A stretch of DNA of 46,832 nucleotides from Thermoplasmata archaeon (GCA_038874435.1 JAVZCK010000015.1:1-46832); one strand, 5' to 3'; numbered from the stretch's first letter, positions 26,750-35,511 are shown. Numbers and translations: made by a program. The notes: a model not told the origin generated them from the sequence alone.

Positions 26750-28720
26750 ATGTTTGAGTTAAAGGAACGCTCCGGGCTTGCCAGAATTTGCGTGTTAAGA
26801 ACAAGGCATGGAAGTGTGGAAACCCCTGCATTGATGCCTGTGATAAACCCAAATAGACAACTAATCTCGCCTAAAGAAATGCAGCAGATTGGTGCCCAGA
26901 TTGTGATTACAAATGCTTACATCATTAAAAAGAGTTTTGGTGAGGTTGCAAAGGAGAAGAAATTACACCAGTTAATCGGTTTTGATGGGCCGATAATGAC
27001 GGATTCAGGCACATTTCAGTCCCATGTTTATGGAGATGTGGAGACCACTAATGTTGAGATTGTAGAATACCAGCGGGAAATAGGGAGTGACATAGGCACA
27101 ATCCTTGACGAATTTGTGGAGCCAGACGACACATTTGAAGTTGCGAAAAGGAAGGTGGAGGAAACAGTTAGACGGGCAAAGGAAGCAAGAGAGCTAGCAG
27201 GCGAAATGCTTCTCTCCACACCAGTTCAGGGCGGTTTGTTTTTCGAGTTGCGAAAGCAATGTGCAGAACAGCTTTCAGGAATAGGAGATTTCTTCCCGAT
27301 TGGTGGAATTGTGCCGCTCATGGAAAATTACAGATTTGGAGACCTTGTCGATGCTGGCATGAACTCAAGAATGCATCTGCCGCCTTCCGTGCCAGTCCAC
27401 TTCTTCGGTGCAGGGCATCCAATGGTGTTTGGATTTGCCTGCATAATGGGTGCGGACTTTTTTGATTCTGCATCGTATGCAAAGTATGCTGTGGATGGAC
27501 GGTATTTAACGCAGACTGGCACCTTACATTTAGAGGAACTTGAAGAACTTCCATGTGAATGCCCAATCTGCAGTTCCACGACTGGAAAAGAGTTGCGGGA
27601 GATGGATGAAAAGGAGAGAGTGCGAAAGCTTGCCTTGCATAACCTGCATGTGTGTTTTGGAGAGATAAGAAGGTTGAAGCGGGCAATAAGAAGCAACGAA
27701 CTCTGGGAGTATGTGGAGGAAAGAGCCAACGCCCATCCAAAATTGCAGGATGCCTTATTCAGATTACTCAGATACAGAAAATTTTTGGAGCAGTATGAGT
27801 CCCTGGGCGGTAAATCCTTTTTCTACAAAAGCAGGATATCTTTCCAAAGGCCTGCAGTATCTAGATTTCGAAGAAGAGTTTTTGAGCGATTTTTCAACCA
27901 GCGAAAAAAGCAAGTGCTTGTTGTATTTCCAAGCACCCTGCCCCCTTATCTGGAGAGATGGCAAGGTGTTGTTGAAAAAATTCAGAAACTCACTGATGCA
28001 GATTTTGTGGTGCCAACACCGTTTGGGCCATTACCTCTTGAACTTTCTCTCCTCTATCCCCCAGGTGTTGCTGTGCTTCCAGAACACATGGGAAGAGAGG
28101 CAACAGCCTGCCAGAATGCCTGGATGCTCAAGCTTGCCCATAGTCATGAATATGGTGTGGCTGTTTACTGGGATGGCGAGGAGACAATGAATGCATTAGA
28201 AATGTTGGCACCTCAAACTGGATGTTCAGAAAATTTGCTTATAAGGTTAGTAAAGTGTGTTTCTGATTTCCAATTTGGTGTGGGTGCTGGCGAAATTCTC
28301 TGCTCGGGCAAGATTGAAATTGTTTGTTCGAAGAATACTGGGAGGATAAGAAACATTCTGTGTGATGGTAAACACATTCTTTCAATGCGGAACGATGGTT
28401 ATCTTAACCTCAAGATAGAAGGGGCTAAGTTGCTGGCGAAACATTTCCAGAAGCCAAGGCTACGATGCATTGTGAGACAGGAATCATTTGAATTTAATGC
28501 AAAAGGTAAGAATGTATTTGCAAAGTTTGTGCTAGAGATGGACCCAGAACTGGTGCCAGGAGATGAGGTGATTGTTGTTAATGAGGTGGACGAAATTGGT
28601 GCCATTGGGAAGGTTTTACTCACTGCAGATGAAGCAAAAAGTTTTAAGCAGGGGCTGGCTGTGAAGGTGCGGGAGAGCATAGGTGGAAAAAATGGAGAAA
28701 GTGGAACTAGTAGCGATTAG
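26750..28720 (+). CDS. tgtA: Archaeosine tRNA-guanine(15) transglycosylase, full length with PUA domain
   Basis: TgtA swaps guanine 15 in the tRNA D-loop for preQ0, the first tRNA-bound step of archaeosine. The N-terminal catalytic TIM barrel shows the nucleophile loop TDSGTFQ (Asp85) and the zinc site Cys269, Cys271, Cys274 and His297, spaced as in the Pyrococcus enzyme. Two middle domains and a C-terminal PUA domain (about 570-650) that grips the acceptor stem complete a 656-aa single-chain form, where some archaea split the tail. It starts 8 nt after the small membrane protein, and the DUF402 gene overlaps its end by 29 bp. Confidence 0.94.
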   Translation: MFELKERSGLARICVLRTRHGSVETPALMPVINPNRQLISPKEMQQIGAQIVITNAYIIKKSFGEVAKEKKLHQLIGFDGPIMTDSGTFQSHVYGDVETTNVEIVEYQREIGSDIGTILDEFVEPDDTFEVAKRKVEETVRRAKEARELAGEMLLSTPVQGGLFFELRKQCAEQLSGIGDFFPIGGIVPLMENYRFGDLVDAGMNSRMHLPPSVPVHFFGAGHPMVFGFACIMGADFFDSASYAKYAVDGRYLTQTGTLHLEELEELPCECPICSSTTGKELREMDEKERVRKLALHNLHVCFGEIRRLKRAIRSNELWEYVEERANAHPKLQDALFRLLRYRKFLEQYESLGGKSFFYKSRISFQRPAVSRFRRRVFERFFNQRKKQVLVVFPSTLPPYLERWQGVVEKIQKLTDADFVVPTPFGPLPLELSLLYPPGVAVLPEHMGREATACQNAWMLKLAHSHEYGVAVYWDGEETMNALEMLAPQTGCSENLLIRLVKCVSDFQFGVGAGEILCSGKIEIVCSKNTGRIRNILCDGKHILSMRNDGYLNLKIEGAKLLAKHFQKPRLRCIVRQESFEFNAKGKNVFAKFVLEMDPELVPGDEVIVVNEVDEIGAIGKVLLTADEAKSFKQGLAVKVRESIGGKNGESGTSSD

Positions 28721-29222
28721 ACCTGGTAAACCTACAGAAATCTGGCATAATGAAAAAATTTACGAGGATGAGGATGTGGTGGTTTCACTCTTTGATTTCT
28801 CAAATTTGAAAAAGGAGTTCGTGGTAGATGGTAAGGTTGTGATAGATAGAAGCTGCAGGGCATTTTGTGCGGATTTTATCGGAAAACCCTACGAAATTCT
28901 CGTTGTGCTGGACAAGGAGAATGCTCTGAGGGGTTATTATGTAAACATCAACAGAAAAATTGAGAGGCAAGAAAACAAAATTTTTGTTCATGACCTCTTC
29001 CTGGATATCTGGGTATTTCCAGACATGAAATGGCAGGTGCTCGACGAAGAGGAATTTGAGGCTGCAAGAGAGAAAGGATTGCTTCCAGAAGAAGATGTTG
29101 AGCTAGCAAGGCAAACACTCAAGGAGTTTTTGGAGAAGATAGATAGCGGAGAATTCAGGAAAATGATAGAGAAGTTACCAAAATATGAAATTGGGTTGGT
29201 GATACCAAAGTCCTTGCCTTAA
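28692..29222 (+). CDS. DUF402 family protein (FAU-1/FomD-like)
   Basis: The 176-aa product has the DUF402 pattern: a beta barrel with NALRGYYVNI, FVHDLFLDIWVFPD and VLDEEEFEAA, then a C-terminal helix ending in KYEIGLVIP. Relatives include the RNA-binding FAU-1 RNase domain and nucleotide-hydrolysing FomD, so a phosphohydrolase or RNA-binding role is possible and substrate is not predictable. ATG 28692 is preferred to GTG 28683 because AGGTGG (28681-28686) is properly spaced from it. It is translationally coupled to tgtA. Confidence 0.85.
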   Translation: MEKVELVAIRPGKPTEIWHNEKIYEDEDVVVSLFDFSNLKKEFVVDGKVVIDRSCRAFCADFIGKPYEILVVLDKENALRGYYVNINRKIERQENKIFVHDLFLDIWVFPDMKWQVLDEEEFEAAREKGLLPEEDVELARQTLKEFLEKIDSGEFRKMIEKLPKYEIGLVIPKSLP

Positions 29223-29440
29223 TGCGAGTATTGAGGGTGCAACCCCTCGCTCGGAAAGCATGCAGAGAAAAACCTCAATTCTTTTTTGAAACTGAACAGT
29301 GAGCACAAAACCACAGGGTAAACGGATGCAACCTAGATTGTCCGTAGCATGTATCTACCAGAATAGCAAAGATGTAGTTTTATTTTCAGATTTTTATAAT
29401 TGAAAATACTTACCTCCAGACAATTTTATTTTCCGCTTTC
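29223..29440. other. Non-coding 218-nt gap with a GC-rich mini-hairpin
   Basis: No frame gives a credible gene. Ten nt after the DUF402 stop lies GGGTGCAACCCC (29235-29246), a 4-bp stem on a GCA loop. The identical 12-mer recurs at 34184-34195. A TATA-like TTTTTATAATTG (about 29391-29402) precedes the protease gene by roughly 45 nt. Confidence 0.55.
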
Positions 29441-31165
29441 GTGCCAGAGCCACCTATGCCTTACACAATTAACTACACACCTTCCCCGTACAACCTGCAT
29501 GATTTAAATAGCACAAAATCATATGTGGATGTGGAGGTGTATGGAGACTTGAAGAACGGCTATGTTGAGTTCACGCTCTGGCATGAGCGACTGAGCGATT
29601 TGGTTGTGTACATGAGACCTGCAAACTATCCCTGGCAGATATCATGGAAAGTGTGGAATACAAGTGAGGCAATTTTGTTGATGCCCACAGTGTATGGAAG
29701 TACAAGTCATACATCTAACATTGTGTTGCATTTGCCAGGAGCACAAAGCACTATGCATGCAAGATGGGAGTTTCGGGCACATTTCGGTGGTGCAAACTGG
29801 GAAGTGCCATACAAGGTTTATCTGGATACAATTACGCCTCAAAACGAAATTAAGCGAAATTGGCTCTATTTGCAAGACATAAATCCTCACACACTAATCT
29901 TCGTGCCACAGACACAGGTAGATGTGAGGGGGTGGGCAGTGGCACACCCGGGAATAACAAATCCCTCTGCTTATGATTCTGATCAGGATTATCTCACGGA
30001 TTGGGAAGAGTGTATGATTTACTTCACAAATCCCACTAATGGAGATTCAGATGCAGATGGCTTTGGAGATTGCTGTGAGTGCATTGGGTTTGTTACAGAC
30101 CCGTGGAGTTACACGCAGGATAGTGATGGAGATGGAATGCCTGATGAATATGAGGAACACGCTGCAAAACAAGGAAGTTGGCAAAATCCCACAATTCCAA
30201 ATAAACGTGTTGCATTAATTGTTGTTGGTGGAATCCATCCTGGGATGGAGGGTGGAAATTTTCCGTGGTTCTGGAATGATATTATATTCATGTGGGATAT
30301 TCTCCATTATTGTTGGAACTATAAAGATGATGATCTCAGGGGGTATTCCCAAGGTGAAGAGATTATAGTGTTTTACGCAGATGGAAACGTCCCAACCATA
30401 ACAAACTGCGAAGGTTGTGCTCTTATTCACGATCTCTCTTACAAAAATCCAGAATTTACTGATCCCATCCATCGGAAAATTATAGATTATCCTGCAACCA
30501 CTGACTCTTTTATTCAGTTTATCAACACCCCCCATCCTGAATTTGATTTTTCTTTCCTCCTTTTAGATGATCATGGGAGTTTAGATGGAAATTATTCAAC
30601 TTTTCACTTGTGGGGCGAAGAGGAGATATCCCCTTCGGATATAGAGCTATGGTTTTCTCCTCAGACAGGATACAATCGAGTGGCTATAGTGGTTGAAGCT
30701 TGTCACAGTGGAGGATTTGTAAATTATTTTAAAGACCGAGCTATCTGGCAGTTTAATGTATATTCCTCTTCTTCTGTGAGTACCCCTTCGCACTCTACAG
30801 ATTTGTGGACACCAGAGACCACCCATGCACACTCCTCTAATATGTATGGAATTCCGTATGATGCCCTCTATGAAAGAGAATACAGTGAGTACCTCTACTA
30901 TTTTATGAGTGCTCTCAGAAAGTGGACACCAATATGGTGTGAGGAAAAAGGTTTTTTTGTATCTTGGCAAAATTATTCTAATGATCCTTTTGTTTTTCTT
31001 GGTGAAGCACATACATGGGCATGGGAAAGAGATAGCATAAATCCGGGCTACTGGATATTGTTGCCCCTGTCAGAATATCCTGTTCCTCCACCTCCCCCGC
31101 CGGAAGGCGCATGGTACGAGGAAGTGCCACAGAAATGGGAAGGAATGCCCATGTGCTTTTTATGA
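29441..31165 (+). CDS. Legumain/caspase-like (C13-type) cysteine protease with TSP3-like calcium repeats
   Basis: The 574-aa product has a beta-rich N-terminal part, three Asp-rich TSP3-like calcium loops (DSDQDYLTDWEE, DSDADGFGD, DSDGDGMPDEYEE, about residues 185-235) and an alpha/beta catalytic domain with LLLDDHGS (His378) and VVEACHSGGF (Cys421). The His-Cys spacing of 43 matches legumain-type peptidases, where the HG and EAC.SG motifs carry the dyad. TSP3 repeats argue for an extracellular site, yet there is no signal peptide. The first start is GTG 29441 (ATG 29456 is an alternative), and the frame is open upstream to 29378 without a start, so the gene may be 5' truncated. The beta-helix gene follows after 11 nt. 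Confidence 0.75.
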   Translation: MPEPPMPYTINYTPSPYNLHDLNSTKSYVDVEVYGDLKNGYVEFTLWHERLSDLVVYMRPANYPWQISWKVWNTSEAILLMPTVYGSTSHTSNIVLHLPGAQSTMHARWEFRAHFGGANWEVPYKVYLDTITPQNEIKRNWLYLQDINPHTLIFVPQTQVDVRGWAVAHPGITNPSAYDSDQDYLTDWEECMIYFTNPTNGDSDADGFGDCCECIGFVTDPWSYTQDSDGDGMPDEYEEHAAKQGSWQNPTIPNKRVALIVVGGIHPGMEGGNFPWFWNDIIFMWDILHYCWNYKDDDLRGYSQGEEIIVFYADGNVPTITNCEGCALIHDLSYKNPEFTDPIHRKIIDYPATTDSFIQFINTPHPEFDFSFLLLDDHGSLDGNYSTFHLWGEEEISPSDIELWFSPQTGYNRVAIVVEACHSGGFVNYFKDRAIWQFNVYSSSSVSTPSHSTDLWTPETTHAHSSNMYGIPYDALYEREYSEYLYYFMSALRKWTPIWCEEKGFFVSWQNYSNDPFVFLGEAHTWAWERDSINPGYWILLPLSEYPVPPPPPPEGAWYEEVPQKWEGMPMCFL

Positions 31166-31176
31166 GAGGTGAAAAT

Positions 31177-34008
31177 ATGATAAAATTTAAATATATTTTA
31201 ATAATAATTTTTTTACTTACAACATTTTTATTTTCAAATGATGAAAGAGGCATAGTGGCTTCTCAAACAAATGTCCATGAACCAATATACATAAACGGCA
31301 ATACTGGTTTCGTTTTTGAGAATGGAGTTGTGGGTGGAAACGGTACATTTGATAATCCATATATAATTGAAGGATGGACAATCACCGCATCAGATGATTG
31401 GGGGATTAAGATTTGTAATACAGATACTCACTTCATCATAAGAAAATGTAAAGTAAAATCTCAAAATACATGTATAGAATTGATAAATGTGAGATATGGA
31501 AAAATAATCGATGCTGAACTTACCTCATCAAGATACAGTATTTCAATAACCCAGGGAAAAAATATATCGTTAGAGAATATGAGTTTTGCTAAAGGTGTAA
31601 ATGTAGTGCACACATACGAACTTTTCCTCTCCAATATAAGTTTTATGATGTGCGGAATTGATTTTGAAAACCTATTTTCACCGTTAGAGATACCTACATT
31701 CTTCAATGTAACGGTAAATGGAAGAGAACTCCTCATAATTAGTAATAAAATGAACATTACCATGGAGAACAGATGGATAGGGCAACTAGTGTTTGTCAAT
31801 TGTACTAACATATCAATTAGGAGATGCATAGGGTATGAGACAACTAGAGCAATCCAAATGTTCATGTGTAGTGAGATCTTTTTTCAAGAGAACATCTTTT
31901 ATAAAAATATTTTTGCAGGGATACATTTGAGTTTATGTAAATCAGTATCTATAGATTCTAATATATTCATTGAAAATGGAGATGGTTGTAAAGTGATAGG
32001 TAGTAGAGATGTAAAGCTAGAGAGAAATTGGTTTATTGGAAATGGATTTGGAACCACATTTGTTGAAGAGACATCAAATCTTTCCATAACTCACTCCATT
32101 TTTTACAATAATACCTATGGTGCAATATTATTTGTAAGAATGTCCTACGCGATAGTTACGAATGTTTCAATCTGGGACAATTTGTTTATTTTCAATAACT
32201 TTAATTGGAGTACATACCAATATGAAGGGAGACAAGCTCTCTCTTATGGAAAACCACCTCCATGTTTTCCATGGAATACTACAACCAAAGGGAATTTTTG
32301 GTCAGATTGGATAACTCCAGATAACAACAATGATGGGTTTGTTGATGAACCTTACCCTATTGAAATGCTGGAAGGGGACATAAATTATTCCGCACAAGCA
32401 TATGACTACCTACCATTGAGTAAACCTTCATTTGTTAGCATTATACATACTCCTGTCATGAAAATAGTTACTAGGAGAGTCAATATTAGTGCTACCATGG
32501 TACACTCAGGAGAAAACATTTCGAAAGTGATTTGTTATATTCGTTTCTCAAATGATTCCGAATTTATTCCTGTAAATATGACGCCAATTTCTTCTGGTGA
32601 ATGGATAAAACACTACTCGTGCATAATAGATATCCCCCCTGGTAAGCCTGTTCTTCAATATTATATATATGGTGAAGATTGGACAGGGAAAAACGCTACA
32701 ACAATAGTGTTTGAAGTGAACTTGAGACCTCCGCCACCGCAAAATCTCTCAGTAAAAACGAACAATGGAAATATCTATCTCCAATGGAATTGCGCACTCT
32801 CAAATCACGAGCCTCCTCTTCTATCTTTCAACGTATACCGTGGCCTCACCCCAGAAAATAAATCCCTTCTTGCCTCTGCTGATGCCAACACTACATCCTA
32901 TATTGATTCCAATGTCACACCTGGCATCACATACTACTACCATGTCACAGCCGTGAACGCAATTGGCGAGAGTGAACCCAGCAATACTGTTTCTGCTACA
33001 CCTGGCTCCGTTGCTTCGCCCCCACAGAACCTTACTACTGAAGCGAAGGAAAGGAGTATAGTTTTGGCATGGAATTTGCCTGTTGATGCAGGTGCTCCGC
33101 CGCTAACTGGTTACAACATCTATCGTGGACTTAGCATGGAAAACAAAACGCTCATTGCTACGGTTGATGCCAACACCACAACCTTTGTTGACACCAATAT
33201 CACACCAGGCATCACATACTACTACCATGTCACAGCCGTAAACGCAATTGGCGAGAGTGAGCCCAGCAACACAGTTTGTGTTACAGTGCCTCTAGCAAAA
33301 CTGACTGCAAAAATTCTTGTGGCAAAGAGCAATCTTCGCTCTGGCGAGGAAATTGAGACAAGAGTGGTTGTTGCTGATGCAGAGACAGGAGAGCCAGTAA
33401 AGAACGCAACTGTTTCTCTTTCCACGCAGTTGCCGGGTAAGTTTGAGAGCCTGGCAGGGCAAACAGACGGGAATGGAACATTTACAACAAAATTTATTAC
33501 AGGAAATGTAAATGCTAGTATCTTTGGGAAACTGGTTGCGAACATAAGTGCTGAGCATTACGAGAATGCAACAACAAGTATTTTGCTTGGAATTCTGCCA
33601 GGAGAAATGAAAATAAGCGTGGAGATTGATAAAACAGCGGTAAAAGTTGGTGAGAATTTTACTGTGGTTGTTAGTGTGAAGGATGAGAATGGGGATTGTG
33701 TGGAGGACGCAAGTGTGGAGATTCTGGTTGGTCAAGATGGAGCAGTTGCTGGCGAATATCAAAAGTTTACGAATGCTGAGGGAAGAGCAGTGTTTACTTT
33801 TTCTGCATTAAAAGAGGGAAATCTCGTGTTCCAGGTGGTTGCAAAAAAGGAGGGCTATGCTGAGGCAAGATCTGGAGTTGGTGTTTGGATTAAGGCAGTG
33901 CCAGAGCAAGGAATTGATTTCGGAATACCATTTGCATTGCTTCTAATTGTGCTTCTAATTGTAGGGATATGGGAAGAGAGGAAAGGGGGGCAGAAAATCT
34001 CTTCTTAA
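31177..34008 (+). CDS. NosD-like beta-helix surface protein with two FnIII and Ig-like domains
   Basis: The 943-aa product starts with a signal peptide (MIKFKYILIIIFLLTTFLF), continues with a right-handed parallel beta-helix of the NosD/PbH1 kind (about 40-390, opened by NGTFDNPYIIEGW), an Ig-like domain, two nearly identical fibronectin III domains (about 505-700), two Big1/invasin-like beta domains and a C-terminal TM helix with a basic tail. ATG 31177 with GAGGTGA upstream is chosen. The longer frame starting at 31111 lacks a signal peptide and overlaps the protease. The first 1500 nt are clearly AT-richer than the rest. It may display or be processed by the neighbouring protease, which is inference. 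Confidence 0.85.
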   Translation: MIKFKYILIIIFLLTTFLFSNDERGIVASQTNVHEPIYINGNTGFVFENGVVGGNGTFDNPYIIEGWTITASDDWGIKICNTDTHFIIRKCKVKSQNTCIELINVRYGKIIDAELTSSRYSISITQGKNISLENMSFAKGVNVVHTYELFLSNISFMMCGIDFENLFSPLEIPTFFNVTVNGRELLIISNKMNITMENRWIGQLVFVNCTNISIRRCIGYETTRAIQMFMCSEIFFQENIFYKNIFAGIHLSLCKSVSIDSNIFIENGDGCKVIGSRDVKLERNWFIGNGFGTTFVEETSNLSITHSIFYNNTYGAILFVRMSYAIVTNVSIWDNLFIFNNFNWSTYQYEGRQALSYGKPPPCFPWNTTTKGNFWSDWITPDNNNDGFVDEPYPIEMLEGDINYSAQAYDYLPLSKPSFVSIIHTPVMKIVTRRVNISATMVHSGENISKVICYIRFSNDSEFIPVNMTPISSGEWIKHYSCIIDIPPGKPVLQYYIYGEDWTGKNATTIVFEVNLRPPPPQNLSVKTNNGNIYLQWNCALSNHEPPLLSFNVYRGLTPENKSLLASADANTTSYIDSNVTPGITYYYHVTAVNAIGESEPSNTVSATPGSVASPPQNLTTEAKERSIVLAWNLPVDAGAPPLTGYNIYRGLSMENKTLIATVDANTTTFVDTNITPGITYYYHVTAVNAIGESEPSNTVCVTVPLAKLTAKILVAKSNLRSGEEIETRVVVADAETGEPVKNATVSLSTQLPGKFESLAGQTDGNGTFTTKFITGNVNASIFGKLVANISAEHYENATTSILLGILPGEMKISVEIDKTAVKVGENFTVVVSVKDENGDCVEDASVEILVGQDGAVAGEYQKFTNAEGRAVFTFSALKEGNLVFQVVAKKEGYAEARSGVGVWIKAVPEQGIDFGIPFALLLIVLLIVGIWEERKGGQKISS

Positions 34009-34038
34009 GAGAGGTAAATAAGGGCAACACATAGACCG

Positions 34039-34217
34039 CACGAAAAATGGGTAGGTTTGGGGAACCCTTTTGGTCGCTAACGCTCGCAAAAGCGTTCACG
34101 GAAAAAATGGACAGGTTCGGGGATACCGAAGGTATCCCCTTGAGGCAGGTTACCGTAAGGGTGCCAACCCTCGTGGTACCGTAGGGTGCAACCCCGTCCG
34201 TAAGGGGCGCAGCCCCT
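34039..34217 (+). repeat. Cluster of GC-rich mini-hairpins and an imperfect direct repeat
   Basis: The gap between the beta-helix gene and the carbonic anhydrase-like gene is almost all repeat. Imperfect direct copies lie at 34039-34064 and 34097-34124. Hairpins: 34079-34096 (6-bp stem), 34119-34139 (9-bp stem GGGGATACC, loop GAA), 34058-34071-like weak pairing, 34158-34171 (5-bp), 34184-34194 (4-bp, loop GCA) and 34203-34217 (6-bp AGGGGC, loop GCA). The last three are separated by related CGTAAGG/CCGTAGG spacers, as in a degenerate tandem array. No open frame of note. Function unknown: candidates are a REP-type element, a structured RNA or a recombination boundary. Confidence 0.6.
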
Positions 34218-34226
34218 CGTAGAAAA

Positions 34227-34237
34227 ATATAAAACCC
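34227..34237 (+). promoter_or_regulatory. TATA box of the gamma carbonic anhydrase-like gene
   Basis: AAATATAAAAC is centred about 26 nt before ATG 34257 with no Shine-Dalgarno, so the message is predicted to be leaderless. Confidence 0.55.
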
Positions 34238-34256
34238 AGAGAGAATTTGCCCAAAC

Positions 34257-34760
34257 ATGCCAAAAATTCATCCAAGCTGCTATGTGCATGAGACGGCTGT
34301 GATTATTGGAGATGTGGAGATTGGCGAAGATTCTTCCGTCTGGCCGAATGCAGTGATTCGTGGAGACCTTCTCCCAATAAAAATTGGAAAATGCACGAAC
34401 ATCCAGGATAATTGCGTAATTCACACATCTCCCAGAGACAAAGTTTTTATCGGGGACTATGTCACGCTCGGGCATGGTGCAGTGGTGCATGGTGCAAAGC
34501 TCGGTAATTACATTATTGTGGGAATGAATGCGGTGGTTCTCAACGGTGCTGAAATCGGTGATGGATGCATTGTGGGTGCTGGAGCAGTTGTGAAAGAGGG
34601 AATGAAGATTCCTCCTTACTCTGTTGCAGTTGGAATCCCAGCGAAAATAATCAGGGAGAATGACCAGAGCTTGCTCGAAGCCACGAAGAGAAATGCAGAG
34701 GAATATCTGGAACTTGCAAGAAACCATAAGGCAAACAAATACGAGGAATACAAAAAGTAA
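34257..34760 (+). CDS. Gamma-class carbonic anhydrase-like hexapeptide protein
   Basis: The 167-aa product is a left-handed beta-helix of hexapeptide repeats with a C-terminal helix, the length of the CamH/YrdA branch. The three zinc histidines of gamma carbonic anhydrase are visible at 56 (VIHT), 73 and 78 (GHGAVVHG), with Arg35/Asp37 and Gln50 also in place. It would form a trimer hydrating CO2 if active, although many CamH-like proteins have no proven activity. The acidic proton-shuttle loop of Cam is absent. It is monocistronic, and tRNA-Leu faces it from the other strand 4 nt past its stop. Confidence 0.88.
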   Translation: MPKIHPSCYVHETAVIIGDVEIGEDSSVWPNAVIRGDLLPIKIGKCTNIQDNCVIHTSPRDKVFIGDYVTLGHGAVVHGAKLGNYIIVGMNAVVLNGAEIGDGCIVGAGAVVKEGMKIPPYSVAVGIPAKIIRENDQSLLEATKRNAEEYLELARNHKANKYEEYKK

Positions 34761-34764
34761 ACAG

Positions 34765-34849
34765 TGCGGGAGCCAGGATTTGAACCTGGGAACCCCTACG
34801 GGACCAGACCCTGAATCTGGCGCCTTTGACCAGACTTGACTACTCCCGC
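34765..34849 (-). tRNA. tRNA-Leu (CAG anticodon)
   Basis: The 85-nt cloverleaf has acceptor arm GCGGGAG/CTCCCGC with A73, anticodon stem CCAGA/TCTGG around loop TTCAGGG (anticodon CAG), a long class II variable arm and the T arm GGTTCAAATCC. It is intronless and CCA is not encoded. It begins 1 nt after the hypB stop, so it is probably released from a hypB read-through transcript. Confidence 0.96.
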
Positions 34850-34850
34850 A

Positions 34851-35501
34851 TTAAAGCCCCATTTCTTTCATCAACTCATCGATGCCTTCTCCGTGTTTGG
34901 CATCAGTGAGCAGGATTTTCTTGTGGGGTAGTATTCTTTTGTAATCTGAAATTATCACATTCATGTCCACATCCACATAGCCCGCAAGGTCTTTTTTGTT
35001 GAGCACAGCCAAATCTGCATTTGCAAAGATGACTGGATGCTTTCGCACCATATCATCGCCTTCGGTTGTGGAAATCACCACAATGCGCATGTCTGCACCA
35101 AGCGGGAAATCAGAGGGACAGACCAGATTACCCACATTTTCAATGAAAAGCACATCAATTGAATGTAGGTCAAGTTGATCTATGGCATGATGGATGTAGT
35201 GAGCATCAAGATGACACTCCTTACCCGTGTTCACATTTACCGCTTGAGCCCCATGAGCGATAAAACGGAGATAATCATCGTTACCAGAAACATCGCCAGC
35301 AATCACCGCACAGCGAATTCCCTTCGCCTTCAATTTGTCAATTATCCGCTCAATTATCAAGGTCTTGCCAGAACCAATGGAGCCCATGAACTCATAGCTT
35401 TTTATCCCGTGCTCCTTTAATTCCCTGGAAATTTCCTGGGCAATTGAAAGATTTGCTTTCAAAATGTCAGTGCCTATCTGGACTTCCGTTATCTTGTGCA
35501 T
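34851..35501 (-). CDS. hypB: Hydrogenase/urease nickel incorporation GTPase HypB
   Basis: HypB is a SIMIBI-class GTPase that delivers nickel, with HypA, to [NiFe] hydrogenase large subunits. The 216-aa product has P-loop GSIGSGKT (40-47), AGDVSG, the metal-site pieces GKECHLDAH and NLVCPSDF at the dimer interface, and the G4-like NKKDL. It lacks the N-terminal His-rich or CxxCGC nickel-storage extension, as is usual in archaea. GAGGTG just before the start overlaps the stop region of the upstream 51-aa membrane protein gene, indicating an operon. No hydrogenase or other hyp gene is in the window. Confidence 0.95.
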   Translation of the reverse strand: MHKITEVQIGTDILKANLSIAQEISRELKEHGIKSYEFMGSIGSGKTLIIERIIDKLKAKGIRCAVIAGDVSGNDDYLRFIAHGAQAVNVNTGKECHLDAHYIHHAIDQLDLHSIDVLFIENVGNLVCPSDFPLGADMRIVVISTTEGDDMVRKHPVIFANADLAVLNKKDLAGYVDVDMNVIISDYKRILPHKKILLTDAKHGEGIDELMKEMGL

Positions 35502-35511
35502 TTCTTACACC

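Noticed and set aside
27711-28190. 159-codon ORF overlapping tgtA in another frame
   Set aside because: tgtA is continuous and conserved through this stretch, and the overlapping product has no recognisable features.
34039-34217. CRISPR array
   Set aside because: The repeated units are short, differ from each other, have internal hairpins and no regular unique spacers. No cas gene is present. The PD-(D/E)XK protein at 36892 resembles Cas4 only in its fold and lies among unrelated genes.
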